A program made the position numbers and the translations under genes. A stretch of 64,000 nt of DNA, taken from contig JBBPSI010000009.1 in assembly GCA_038093515.1 (NCBI GenBank), positions 1-64,000 of the forward strand. Reading direction: 5' to 3'. The notes under the pieces are model-generated. The model ran no database searches. It worked only from the letters and a program-made list of their open reading frames with translations, and was not told where the DNA came from. Positions 22,547 through 37,628 of this stretch are shown here, in pieces (positions within the stretch are counted from its first letter, which is position 1; each line of letters opens with the position of its first letter). This stretch comes from Butyriboletus loyo (Eukaryota > Basidiomycota > Agaricomycetes > Boletales > Boletaceae).

Positions 22547-23583
22547 ATGCCTGACCGGAGAATGTGTCGAGAAGAAACACGGCCAACGCTCCCTCCCGTT
22601 CGGGACTTGTTCCGAGGTATGTCACAGTCCTTGCCCGCAGGAGGGAGGTCTAGATCTGACGCTCCCCACGTAGATGAGCTGTCCCGCTCTCCCAGGCCCC
22701 CAATGAACCTGACTCCTCCGTGGATCGTCTCCGGCCCTCGCGTTGACCAGAACTTTGAGCGATCGTTTTCTCGGGTTGAACGTCGTCAAGACTCTCAATT
22801 GGATGGACCTGGCGTTCAGGTGCACCTCTTCACTTATTCTGTAGTCACGACTAACGTCCTCGACAGCATTCTCCACCTTCGGCGACCTATTATTCGCATC
22901 CCACACAGCAACGCTGTGATGGACGTACTGTATCTCATCCCTCCCCTCCCGATAGTTTATCATCATCTATGAGTCAATATCATTCACGACTACCTCATCA
23001 GTACCACGCTCGTTCTACTTCCCAGTCGGATCGACTGGCCGCGTCCCACGATCAGAACAACACCCCACTAGGGTCCCATCCGTATTCAAATCCAGCTGCC
23101 CCATCGTACAATTATTCATATACCGCCTCGAGTATTTCGTCAAGAGGGTCCTATTCCGAAGGCTGCGCCAGGGAGCAATATAGAGAGTCCATGACTGCAC
23201 CGGTCTCGTTGGATGTAACTCGCCAGCCTTCCGTGTCCTCGCCTTCTTCATCAAAGTACGAGTGTGATTATTGCGGCAAGGGATTTACTCGGCCCAGCAG
23301 TCTCAAGGTATGCACATCACCGCTTCGTTTCAGACGTCTCATGTCCCGAATATGACTTCTAGATCCACTTGAATAGTCATACAGGAGAGAAACGTGAGTA
23401 GCCATCGCCGTCATGCCATTTCTCAAGCGTCTGACCGTGCTTGTAGCCTTTGTATGCACTTTTGAAGGCTGTGGGCGTAGCTTCAGTGTACTCAGTAACA
23501 TGCGCCGGCACGCACGGGTACACGCCGAGGCTCCTAGTCGCCACCAGGAAAGCTCGAGTGACGAACACAGCGATAGGCAGTAG
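22547..23583 (+). CDS. C2H2 zinc-finger transcription factor
   Basis: Putative regulator of 293 residues from four exons (22547-22819, 22867-23307, 23363-23393, 23447-23583; sum 294 codons). The N-terminal two thirds are Ser/Pro/Tyr-rich and disordered. Two fingers at the C-terminus are assembled across three exons: YECDYCGKGFTRPSSLK + IHLNSHTGEK + PFVCTFEGCGRSFSVLSNMRRHARVH. Both have the canonical C-x2/4-C-x12-H-x3-H spacing and a TGEKP linker. Exon 3 is only 31 bases and encodes the first finger's His pair. The tail is Ser/Asp/Glu-rich. The arrangement is common in Agaricomycete C2H2 factors; targets are unknown. Confidence 0.9.
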
Positions 23584-24850
23584 TAGAGTGCTGGCGCTCT
23601 CCAACTGCCCCGCAAACGGCTTAATGACCAAAAACGACGACCATGCCCAACTTTTTCTCCTTTTTGTTTGCCCAATCAAGCTCTCTGGCAGGAGAATCGA
23701 CTTGCGCATGTAGCTCACATCCATTCCTCTGCACGCATCCGTCCCCCCACCCCTCACCCCGAGGGGGTGTATCAGATATGTCGGCATTCTGTTCGTTGTA
23801 GATGGTATTCGTTATTTATCGATCGTGCAATATCCCCCTTGCATCTCAAGTATTCGCACTAGGAACTTTATTATTTATCCATCGTCACGTACTCGAACCA
23901 CAATTATCATTAATATCATTATATAGTTATTGTCTGCCATCTTGCCATACAGCAAAAGGGAAGAGAAGATCTACTTGCTTTTGTCGTATGGCACCTCGTA
24001 AACGGCCACACGACTAGCTGCTCAGTACTGCCTTGAGAGAGGGAGAGAGCTAGTAGCTTCCATGTCGTACTCTTGCTTTTTGTCCTATGGCACCCTCGAT
24101 AAACGGGTCATATGAAGACAACTATGCATGGTGCCCTGCGGCACAGCCGTTGTTCGGTCGTAAACAAAATTGCTTCTGACCTCCCCCGTCGAACAACACA
24201 CACCACACGCGCATGCACGCACACAAAGAGGCCTGGAGCGACCTCACCATCTCGGGGTTTACAACGACCGCGCGCGCTATCCCCTCTCAGCTGGTCGACA
24301 GGGTCCAACGGTCAAGTCGAGAAATAGTCTACTCTCCGAAGCGGCGTCAGACACACAGCCATCCTTTCATTTGTGGAGGGTAGGAGAGGCCTCGAGGCAA
24401 AGATGGCAGCAGTAGCTATAAGACAAAGGACAGAGAGCGAGCCACGTAAATTTACGGAATCCCGAGATCGTGCTTTAACCATGCAGTGGCGGTGACATGC
24501 GCTTGTCTGCCGGCCCTTGTAGGTCCTTCTTGAGCCTGTCTGCACACTCCATGAACGTAAGACAAAGATTAATAAACCGAGCACCTTCACCAAGAGTCCA
24601 GACGAACCACACACAACGGTGTACATTAAAAGAAAAGGTAAAAAGAGAGAGATAACCTGCCACGCAAAAACTGCCATGCCACATGCCCTCGAGCGTACAT
24701 ATTCTCCGCAGATCCGTGTGGTCATACCCACATCATTGCAGCGAGGTCGCAGTTCCCCAACGCCACATAACGCATACAGCGTCATCAAATGTGATCCGTC
24801 ACCCCCCCACTTATTTAAATTTGGGGTCCATTGCACATGCCGTTCGGAGG
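23584..24850. other. convergent intergenic stretch
   Basis: 1.27 kb between the 3' ends of the C2H2 gene (+) and the NDR kinase (-). The antisense frame 24836-24312 (-) has no family motif. An imperfect direct repeat sits at 23972-24106. Confidence 0.5.
23972..24106. repeat. imperfect direct repeat, two copies about 34 bases long
   Basis: Copy 1 (23972-24005) and copy 2 (24072-24106) share TTGCTTTT-TGTC-TATGGCACC-TCG-TAAACGG with small indels, separated by about 66 bases containing a GAGA run. Confidence 0.7.
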
Positions 24851-28252
<3,402 letters not shown>

Positions 28253-28750
28253 GATGGGCGGGACGGGCGGAGGACCAAATCGGGCTGGGATTTGTGATCC
28301 ACGGTGGGATCTGAGTGGGTCGAGGCAGACAATCTCAGATTTGACGGTGCGGGAACAAAGAGACCGAAATAAATTATGGAATAATTTTTGTATGCGAGTC
28401 GAGGTGCAATTTCCGCGTGTGGTCGTCGACGAGGAAAGCCGCGAAGATGTAATCATTATCCCGCGCAGGATCCCGCATCATCATATAATCATCTTCATGC
28501 CTCTCCGCCGAGCCATTTATTCACCCCCTCTCCTCACTCCACATCCATCACTCCCGATCCAACTCGTGCCCTCCCCTCACCCTTGCCCTGCTGTCTGTAA
28601 CGCCTCGTGTCCATCAATTTCCCGGTCTTCATGTTCTCCTCGTTCATCCACTGACGGCCCTGATTATTTCTCCGACTCATCGCCTCCTGCCGCAAGCCTC
28701 TCTTCCTCCTCACCCGCTCATTACCACCCCTCCGCGTGCCTCTTCATACT

Positions 28751-28756
28751 TATAAA
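28751..28756 (+). promoter_or_regulatory. TATA box of the homeodomain gene
   Basis: TATAAA lies 76 bases before the ATG at 28827, followed by a long pyrimidine-rich leader. The 574 bases between the kinase start (28252, minus) and this gene must hold both promoters. Confidence 0.5.
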
Positions 28757-28826
28757 CCCAAATCTTCTTCTTTCATTGAACCATAATATTCTTTCCTTCC
28801 TCTTTTGCCTATCTGCTTAACTTACT

Positions 28827-30182
28827 ATGACGAGCCCGAGGGACGATCGTATGTACGGACCTGTTGCCAAAACACGCAGAAGCCCTCCAGGAGGGGATTC
28901 GCAGAGTAGTGGTTTCTTTCAGACGGGACAGGGTGGGCGAACTGTGCTCCCTCCTCTTTCTTCAGCATTTCCAACCTCACGTTCTCCAGGTCTGTTTTTC
29001 TACATAGTGTTCATCCAATATGCTCAACTTGTTGGCTCTCGCCTATAGGGCCCGCAGACTATTCTAATGCCTACTCGCAGCCTCGCTCTTCTCCACCAAA
29101 GCCCGAACACATGTCGTCGGGCTACAATCAATGGACTGCCTCCTCAACGCGTGCGTTCCCTTCCGTTTCACCTCCCTCTTTCTCTCATTCAATCCCCTCA
29201 TTCGTCCAGCGTCCGCTGCTCCGCAACATCCTTCGACCTATTATGAGCACTACGACTCAAGATACCAACAAGCACCATACCCGACATACTCATCGCGGGC
29301 TTCAACTACCATCCCCGCAGATCCCCAAGGGTCTCGTAAGCTTCCTCCCCTCAGCGTTCCTCCCCCTCCTCCCGTTAGAGATGATCGCTGGCAAGGCGCC
29401 AGTTATGGTTCGGTGGGCCCCCACATATCCAACTACGCCGACATTCGCTCCCCCACCGCAACGTATCCTCCCGAGTACGCCCAGTTCCAGCCTCAGACCT
29501 CTTATTCCTATCCTCCTGTGCCCGATCCACGCCATCATCCTACACAGCAGCCTTCCATGCATCACTCGCATCAATTATCCATGAATAGTGTATATCCACC
29601 CGAGCGTGGTGTCCCCGCACATGTCGAGGCGCACGGTCCTTCTCCTTATGCTAGGGGTCATGTGACGAACAGTGTGCTCACCCAAGAGCCTGCTTCTGTG
29701 CTGGTCACTGAAGAACCCGTCATCAAAAAGAAGCGCAAGAGAGCTGATGCAGCGCAACTCAAGGTATTGAACGAAACGTATGCTCGCACAGCATTCCCCT
29801 CCACTGAGGAACGTGCCGAGCTGGCACGGAAACTCGACATGTCCGCTCGAAGCGTTCAGATATGGTAGGCTGCCTGAGACCCTTGTTTGACACCACTGAC
29901 ATCCGAAACAGGTTTCAAAACAAGAGACAGTCGATGCGGCAGACCAGTCGGCAGGCGGCTAGCTCTGCGGCCGGCGGTCCACATCAACCTTTTTCCATGT
30001 CATCTCAGTCAGAGGACGTCTCCCACACATCGTATGGTGGCAGCCTAAGCCCCACCACACTACCTGCTCATACATTTGTCCAACGCTCAGACTCACGCCA
30101 AGTAGTGGGTGCTGATGCTCGAGCACCCGCCCAGACCCGTCGCGAGGATGATTCTCGCAAGTGGTCATCGGGTCGATACTGA
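28827..30182 (+). CDS. homeodomain transcription factor
   Basis: Four exons (28827-28989, 29049-29150, 29210-29864, 29912-30182) give 396 residues. A Pro/Ser/Tyr-rich N-terminus of about 220 residues leads into a typical 60-residue homeodomain. It starts KKKRKRADAAQLKVLNETY, continues AFPSTEERAELARKLDM and ends in recognition helix 3, RSVQIW|FQNKRQSMRQ, with the intron between W48 and F49. The invariant W-F-x-N-x-R core is intact. It has no three-residue loop extension, so this is not a TALE mating-type HD1 protein. It resembles the non-mating homeodomain regulators that basidiomycetes use in development. The Ser/Thr-rich tail has no known motif. Confidence 0.9.
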
Positions 30183-31294
30183 TCTCGATCGGTCGCCATC
30201 TTGATTTCATCTCTTCCTGGATTCTCTATACAATTCATGTCACTCTTTGGAATTCCCTGCATCTCAATATTCGTCAGGACAACGATCATTCATTATCATT
30301 TCTGTAATTTACACGTGCTCCAATAAGCCCTTAATATTGTACATATCCCACCCATACATTAACGCATCATCGACGCAACCCCATTTGTTTCCTTCTTTTT
30401 TTTTTTTCACTGTACCGAATAGTGTCTCCAACGTGACCGTAGTGTCTTATGTACTTATGACGTCTTTGTTTTCCTTCTTTTTTTTTATATCCTGGACCAA
30501 GTGGGGATATCAGTGGTACGTATTATTGGAGCCTGTATGAACAAACCGCGTCGCCGGAACTCCGCGGTTTGCTGGACAGGATGTTGTTTTCAGCCTCAGA
30601 AGCTCGACTATAGAGAGCGGTGGTGAGGTGTACAGGTTTGTAATGCCACATCTGTCGACTTGGATCTCGAAGACGTTACGGCGATATTAGATCAACAGGA
30701 TCGATAAGACACACGAGGTCTTTTTTTCTCTTCGTCTACGTATTGACAGAACCGCTTTCGTCTGTTTTTAATTTTTAATTATTGTCATGCACCAGAACGG
30801 CCACGGGGGAAAGAACGGGGGGCGACTGATGCTGATCGATGGACTGCGCACGGAACAGACCCTTCCTGGGGGTTTGTGTGGAGCTGACACATTCTCATCA
30901 TCACCGATGGACGAAATGACGTGCGCGTTGACATGACTACTATGGGAGAAACGCGCCCTTGGTTGCGCCTCGTCCACTTTTGATTAGGGCGTCTTGGATG
31001 GCTGTGGCGGTTGGCGATCATGAGACGGACTGCCATGAGAGAGGATTTACTTTCGTTCGTCCGTTGATCGCGGGTAGACAGGGGGAGGAGACTGAGCGGC
31101 CCGCAATCGCCCAACTGCGCTGTAACGACAAGTCTCGAAGAAGGAACGAGGCCCAATCATCGCTATTTCTGATCCGAACGTAAATACGGCGGAAGCAAAT
31201 TCGCATTACTGGAACAGGCAATCTTGGATCGTCGCGGATGCTTCCGCGGAATAAAAATTATAGAGCGACCCCCGGTCACCATCGGAATTCCTTT
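30183..31294. other. convergent intergenic stretch
   Basis: 1.1 kb between the 3' ends of the homeodomain gene (+) and the New1-like gene (-). It contains T-runs near 30398 and 30480 that suit 3' UTRs, and no supported gene. Confidence 0.5.
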
Positions 31295-34200
31295 CTAAGG
31301 ATCTTCGTCGCTGTCAGTATCCTCCGGCTTAGGTCCCCCATGGGTAAGCCACCCAAGCTTCCTCAGCCTCCTTCTCTCCTCTCGTGCTTTCAGTTGGTTC
31401 CGAGTCAGTTTCTTCTTCTTCTTCACAGCAACCACGTTGCCCGCAGCACCTCCTTCTTCGCCACCGCTTCCCACAGGCGTCGCAGTGTTCGACACAACCG
31501 GACTCGTCACTCGTGAGCGAACGGGAGTATTGACTCTACTGCCCTTCGGTGATTTCGCATCACCCAGGCCGTCTTCGGTCACAGCCGTTTTCCCTTTATG
31601 TGTCATTCGCCCTGCCTCGATTTCCCAGATTTCAGAACCTGAGTTACTTTCGTGAGCAACAAATGAAAGAAGAAAACGGTGCCAATCCTAATATATCACC
31701 CACATAGTGAATAGACGAACTCGTGGTTGTGGGATATGATCACCTGCGTATACACAAGCATCCCATCAGAAAACACTCGATCGGGCTCGGCGCAAAACAG
31801 ATGGAAACATACAACTGCGCCGGTCCAATTCTTTATTGCAACCGCGAGCCCACCCAGCGCCTCGCGATCCAAGAAGTTGGTCGGTTCATCGAGCACGCAA
31901 ATCTACGTGTCAGCACTCAGAGACGTCTCTAATAGAAACCACCTTTGTCGCGCACCTGAGGATTGTTCCAAAGACAGGCTGCAATCACGAGTTTAATCTT
32001 CTGACCTTTAATCCAACAGTGAGTCAAATTGCATCACAGCCCCGACATTTCGTACCTCCAGAGAGCCCAGATATCTCATTGTATTGGGCGATATCTCCAT
32101 CCAGCCCAATATCTTCCAGATGTTTACGAACGAGGTCTGCACGAGTTTCTCTCGCACCAGCCCCCTCTCGGGAAGATTCCAGATCATCAAACTGTTGTAC
32201 CAACTTCCCGAACCCTTTGTCGAGAAGTTGATCTCGTGGAATCCATGTATTCCACTTGTGATCCAATCCACGCCATTTGATCTCGTATTGCAACGACTTT
32301 TTCAGCTTTTGACGTCCCAAAATAAGCTAAATCGACCTGCATCAGCTAACCACACCTCGAATTAATGCTGCTCAATCAAACCTCTAGTTTGCGCTTAGAC
32401 CCATCTCTCCCAACCCATTCTTGTTCAAGGACGGCCTTGTCCCCATCCGTCAAAACACGTGATACTTTCTCCAGGATCTCGCCTAATGACACAGCAAAGT
32501 CACATTGTTATTACTTTAGCGGGTCAAGTCTGGTTGTCACCTACGATCGTGGCCGTCTTGGAAACGCCATTGAATGTAACCGATGGGCGTTTTCTCTAGA
32601 TGACGCTCTATAAAATATGGCATTATTAATTCATTCGTCCGATGGAAGTCAGAAGCACTGACCGACGTGATGCGTTGCGTGCTGCGATACGTAACCCACC
32701 CGTAGTGCTGGGTGCTTGTAGGCCGTGCCTTGTTGGGGGACTGTCTCTCCCTGTAATAAATGTGTGATTACTTCGATATCTTTTTGCACGTTCACATTCA
32801 CGTACAGTCAATAACTTGATTAAAGTTGACTTTCCAGCACCATTAGGCCCGACGATGCCGACTCGACTGAAAGAGGAAAAGAAGGCATTCTGTGGTAGAT
32901 AGAGCAACAGTGGCGGAAATGAAACCATACCTTGACAAAGATAACGCACAACTAACGTTATAGAGACTAGGACTCGACCGTCCAGGGTAAGTGAATGTAC
33001 AATCCGACATCTTGAGGATCGCACGTGTATTGCTCCTTACCCCCATCAAGGAACCAGGGGGAGGGAACGCGAATTTGACGGAGGTGGCCTCAAGAGTGTA
33101 GTAAGACCTGGCCTCAGGATGCTTTTCCACAAATGCTGAGAGATTTCCTGGATAGTACACGAGCTAAGACAAGCCACCTCAGTTCACCGGCGGTGAATCA
33201 AAAACGGAGGATAAGCACCTTCTTGGATTCGTAGTGAATTATGTCCGTCGTAACGTTATCCAGGAATCTAAGAGCACCCGCCATCAGTGCCTCCTCAGCA
33301 GGACATCACAATCGGAGACCCACCTTGAGTCGTGACTGACAATGAGACATGTGACATTCTTCTGAGCAACGAGCCATTGTTCTAACCATATCACAGAAGC
33401 GCGATCGAGCTATAGATCGAGGAACACATGAAACCGGAAAAATGCCCGAGGTAACGCAAGACGACGTACGTGGTTCGTGGGCTATTTGCGGTGATAGACC
33501 ATCAATCCTAGAGTAAATAATTAATCAAGAAACAAATACCTCGTCGAGAAGAAGCAAGTCAGCATTGTACAGCATTGCGCGCGCCAGCTCCAATTTCATT
33601 TTCCAACCCCCTGAAAGTCCGCCGACGATGTCGGCCTGCCTAGCATCGTCGAAGCCAACCTCAAGGAGCTGGTCCCTGATCTTCAACCTTGGCACATCCT
33701 TGAGCGATTTGTCTGGACAAGTGAACAGTGAGCCAATGCTTTGGATGATGCACTTGGCGAACAACCCACCCGAAGCTACGAAGTCGAGAACGGACAGGGA
33801 GGTATCTTCACTTTGCAGCGAATGTTCTACCATAACGCATCGTACTTGATCCTGTGGTGGAAAGTTCTCCACCTTCCCATCACGTAGCTGACGCATGAGA
33901 GTCGACTTCCCTGATCCATTGGCACCTAGAATACCATATCTCTGCCCACGGAGCAAGCGAAGAGAGGTGTGTGAGAGAAGCAAGAGTGCACCATATGCAA
34001 GCGAGAAGAGTGTATCGCACAGCAACTCGCCATCTTCGTCGGACATACTTCTCGCCGTGCCATTTTTTGCCTAGCAGGAAGGTCGGTCAACGACAATGAC
34101 GGAGAAGAAGCGGTGGTAAACCTACTTGTTCGACGGCGTAGAGATGTGAGCGGACCCTCTCTGCGAATTTTGTTGCCTCATCTTCCCCTAACCATGGCTT

Positions 34201-35651
34201 CATGTACAGCCCAACACATCGATTCCATTGAGATTTCTCAGAAAACCGTTTTTGGTACACTAGATCCGCTATCATGGATGCCTGGAATTGAAGGGACGAT
34301 GCCAACAAGGGATGCCTCGTTGCCGAGGGTTGATTGGGCTCCGCTTCAGACCGCACTGCAAGGTTGTCATCCAGTAGAGTGAGGAGGACCTTGAACACCT
34401 CGGCCGTCTCAGCATCCACTTCTCGTGAAGGAGGAGTGCCATTGGATGACGCTCCTGACCTCAACAGCGTGTTCAGCGCAGTCTCCGCAAAAGCGCGGAC
34501 CTACGGGGCCAATAAGAAGAAACACGAGGTGTCATTCCCCAACTCGATTGCTAACCTCGGGAAATGCTGCACCCTCCGCAATTCTTTTGACGCCGTCCAC
34601 GAGAGGGCTTAGATACCGTGCTGCAACCTGCGGGTTTCTCACGAGCTTGACGAGGTTCTCAGTGACTACCACCGTGCGCCGCTGCACCTCCATACTCCGG
34701 TCGTTCAGCGCTCGCATAAGCAACGGTACGAGGACCGCAAGAGCGGGTGCAGTCACCTCGGCAACGAAGGTTGTGGAGGACAGTGCCTTGATACACGCAG
34801 AGACCGTGTCGGGATTAGACATGCATTTGACCAGCGCGGGTACGTGGGGCACTAGATCTGGGTTCGCCAGCGTGTTGCAGAGCGACGTAGCACACTTAAC
34901 AGCTGCAGTGGCAACCTAGCGAATCGTCAGATCGCACTGACATCCGAGCGCTGCTCTGACAAGTACCTCTTTCTTGGTGTCGTGCATCGCAAGCTCGACC
35001 TTTGGGAGTATGTGCCCCAACTCATCGGCCACAGATTCTTTCGCGGTGGCCACAAAATTCTTCAGCGCGTCTAGCGCGCCCACTTTTGTTTGCCATTTTC
35101 CTTTTTCCAAAATGTCTACTAGACTTCCAAACACGGACCTCGTCGCTTCTGGGGGAAAAAGTTGCAATATGGTCTTGGTCGCGGCAGCAGCAGCAGTCCG
35201 CACCACGTCTCCCTTGTCAGCATAGAGGTCAAACAAGATGGGAAGACTAGGGAGTAAGAGCGGTGCGCTGGCCGCCCCAAGAACAGCGGGTAGTGACTGG
35301 AACCCAATCGCTGCAGATTCTCGCTCGTAGCCTGACTTCTTATTGAGCGCAAAGGCGTGCAAAGTTGGAATGACATTTTGATCGCTGATGATGACAAGTA
35401 GATATCAGCGGACATTGGGAGGGTTGGCAATTAGGGACATGCGACGGACGTGAGTGTCTCTACGCCAGCCTTTGAGACGGCAAGTGCAATTTTATCGGCG
35501 GCTGCTTTAGCATCTGTGCAACGTAAGCTGCTTTCGCGTTCCATTCTGTCATCTGAATGGACTCACCTGGTCCCGTTGGTGCAGAACGCAGCGACTCGAG
35601 GATTGATGCGAAGTGAGCATCGGTTGGTTCGCTGGTAAGAGCGGGAGACAT
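31295..35651 (-). CDS. NEW1: New1/eEF3-type ABC-F ATPase, ribosome-associated
   Basis: Fungal ABC-F ATPase that binds ribosomes and aids elongation or termination. Domain order is complete. A HEAT-repeat N-terminus (ALNKKSGYERESAAIGF, VEVQRRT-like helices) is followed by the helical bundle and FSLAYGALLLLSHTSL. ABC1 has Walker A GANGSGKST and signature LSGGWK. ABC2 has GPNGAGKST and a chromodomain-like insert (YEIKWRGLDHKWNTW), then GLSGGQK spliced across an intron, and LDEPTNFLDREALG. The basic tail KKKKKLTRNQLKAREERRR ending in KPEDTDSDEDP is closer to New1 than to translation factor eEF3, as I remember those families. The start is the ATG at 35651. More than ten short introns are needed, one with a GTCCGT donor just after exon 2. 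It heads a same-strand run with the chitinase and GTPase genes on its 5' side. Confidence 0.9.
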
Positions 35652-35921
35652 CGAAGGGTGCAGACGGAGGGACCGATGGATATCGTAGATTAGGGTAACG
35701 GTATGCTTGCTTCTGGTCTATGGGTGAACTACAGAAGTCTAGAGTCTGTATGGCTGGAGGCGTGCTCGAGAAAAGGCTTACTCGCTCGCCTGCAACAATC
35801 AATAAATTTCAGAATTGACAAATTCGGCAATACATATCAATTGATCACAAGTACTCTTGTCCGTCTAATGCTACATGATTCTATAATGTCCGATGCTAGT
35901 ATATTGCGATGCGTCCGAGCA

Positions 35922-37567
35922 CTAGATCGTGCCATTCCGCAGGTTATCAAACTGGCTACGTTCATACCCCAGCCAATTCGGGCTGCGATCGAGCGGCCCC
36001 ATCGCGTCCTTCACGATCCTTACCAGACTCTGTCCAGGAACCAGGTCCTTGCCCGGTCCAGCCTCCATGCCTTCCCTGTAACTGCCCTTGTCGCCGCTGA
36101 GCTCCCAAAACATGCTGCCGCCTAGCCCCTGCTCACGGATCCACCGACCTTTCAATGCACCGATATGCTCGTTGTCAAAGCTGACCATCTCCTTCTTCTG
36201 AAAGTCATACGACCAGCTTGAAATCCTCTGGTCATCCTGGTAAACGTAAGACCCGGGAAGGGGGAGGACACGGTAGTCGTAGACCCCTTCCTCCCAACTT
36301 CCAGGACCAAGACCGGAGAAGGGGGTTCCGGGACCTGCCGTATTCGCAAAGCTCCTACCATAGAGTGGAATACCTAGAACTAGCTTCGATCTCGGAACGC
36401 CGTTGGAGTTATACCACTGGACGGCTTCTGCAGCGTTGATAGGGGGTCCATACGCGTTGGCTTGATGATTAGCAACCGTGTCCCAAGATCCGGCTGACGC
36501 AGGTGTCAATGCGTATTCACAACATCACGCAATAACTCACAAAAGTCGTATGCCATCAAGTTCCAAAAGTCAAGATAGGGATCCATCCCGCGAATATCCA
36601 ATTTCCTATAATTGTCCGGTCCACAGGGTGCAGCGATCTAGAAGGTATCAACGAGATGTATTCCATTGGTGAGCTTGCACTCACGGTGAGCAAGAATTTG
36701 TGGTGGATGCGCTTGCTATAGGCATGTTGGTCTAGAGCAAACCGGAGCTCCCTCAAAAGCTCGCGATAACCGGCTGCTTGTTCATGATTAGAAGGGTACT
36801 CGTAATCAACATCGAGGCCGTCTAAACCGTAGTCTTCCAACAGTCTAACAGCCGACTGTACAAAATTATAGCGTGCCTGGGGGTTGACGACGACAGGGTG
36901 GAAAGAGGGAGAGTAAGTCCAACCACCGATGGAGAGGAGAACCTTTAAATGTCTATTCTGTTGCTTGAGGTTATAAATGGCTTTAAGGTTGCCATAAAGA
37001 TTGTTCCCAACGTCATTCCACGAGTCGCCAGGGTGGTGTATATCTTTGTCCGCCCAAACGTCGGACAAAAACACCTCGCCAGTGTCAGCTCTCACGTTGG
37101 CGAAAGCGTAAAGAATATGTCTATGCGATATGTGAGTGTTATGGACAGCGGTAACGGGTTCAAACCGTACGTCAAGTCATGCACAGGGATCAGCGATGGC
37201 GGAAACTTGCGGGCGTAGATACCCCTGCGAACAATGAGTGCGAGGCAATGGGCAAGGAGAGAGATCTACCAGTTGACAAAGCTGGTCGGGCGAGTAAGCA
37301 TAAGCGAGGCGGGAAAGACGGGGATGCTTACTAGCCAACGCTGTATTTGCCTTGCATCTCCGTGGACGGTGAGGGAGTCGGTACCGCACTTGACGGAGAG
37401 GGCAGTTTATCAATGGCTTGGTCGACTGGTGACAGGGGACGGATGGAGTGATATTGGTAAACTTTATACGCAGTGAAAGCCAAGATGGAGAGGAGGGGAA
37501 GAAGGAGATATTGATATTTGCGGGCAGGTCGAGCAGCTGCGTTCGGTTGATACGTCGTGGAAGCCAT
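35922..37567 (-). CDS. GH18 chitinase with N-terminal membrane anchor
   Basis: Hydrolyses chitin, probably at the cell surface or wall. The start is the ATG at 37567. After about 18 residues a hydrophobic segment (YQYLLLPLLSILAFTAYKVY) predicts a type II anchor or uncleaved signal. The GH18 barrel shows YFVNWGIYARKFPPS at strand 1, KVLLSIGGWTYS at strand 3, the catalytic DGLDVDYEYP (DxxDxDxE, near 36800), MAYDF and GSMFWELSGD. Strand 1 is built from a 12-base microexon (37270-37281, encoding the FVN core) flanked by introns of 50 and 45 bases. Phases agree on both sides: exon 1 is 37567-37332 and exon 3 is 37224-37171. There is no visible chitin-binding module. The ATG lies only 61 bases from the stop of the upstream GTPase gene on the same strand. 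Confidence 0.92.
37270..37281 (-). other. 12-base microexon of the chitinase gene
   Basis: CTTTGTCAACTG is bounded by ...GACCAG and GTAGAT. It supplies the residues between KYSVGY and WGIYARK; without it the reading runs into TAG directly after the first exon. Confidence 0.85.
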
Positions 37568-37628
37568 CCGAACTAATAAATAAATAAACAACCACACTAC
37601 AAACATTCCAACAAAGCATGTGACGTCA

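Noticed and set aside
24312..24836. 174-codon minus ORF beyond the NDR kinase stop
   Set aside because: No family motif, no compatible splice to the kinase, and it lies where the kinase 3' UTR is expected.
37150..37172. GGGTTCAAACC, resembling a tRNA T arm
   Set aside because: Lies in a chitinase intron; no acceptor, D or anticodon stems can be drawn around it.
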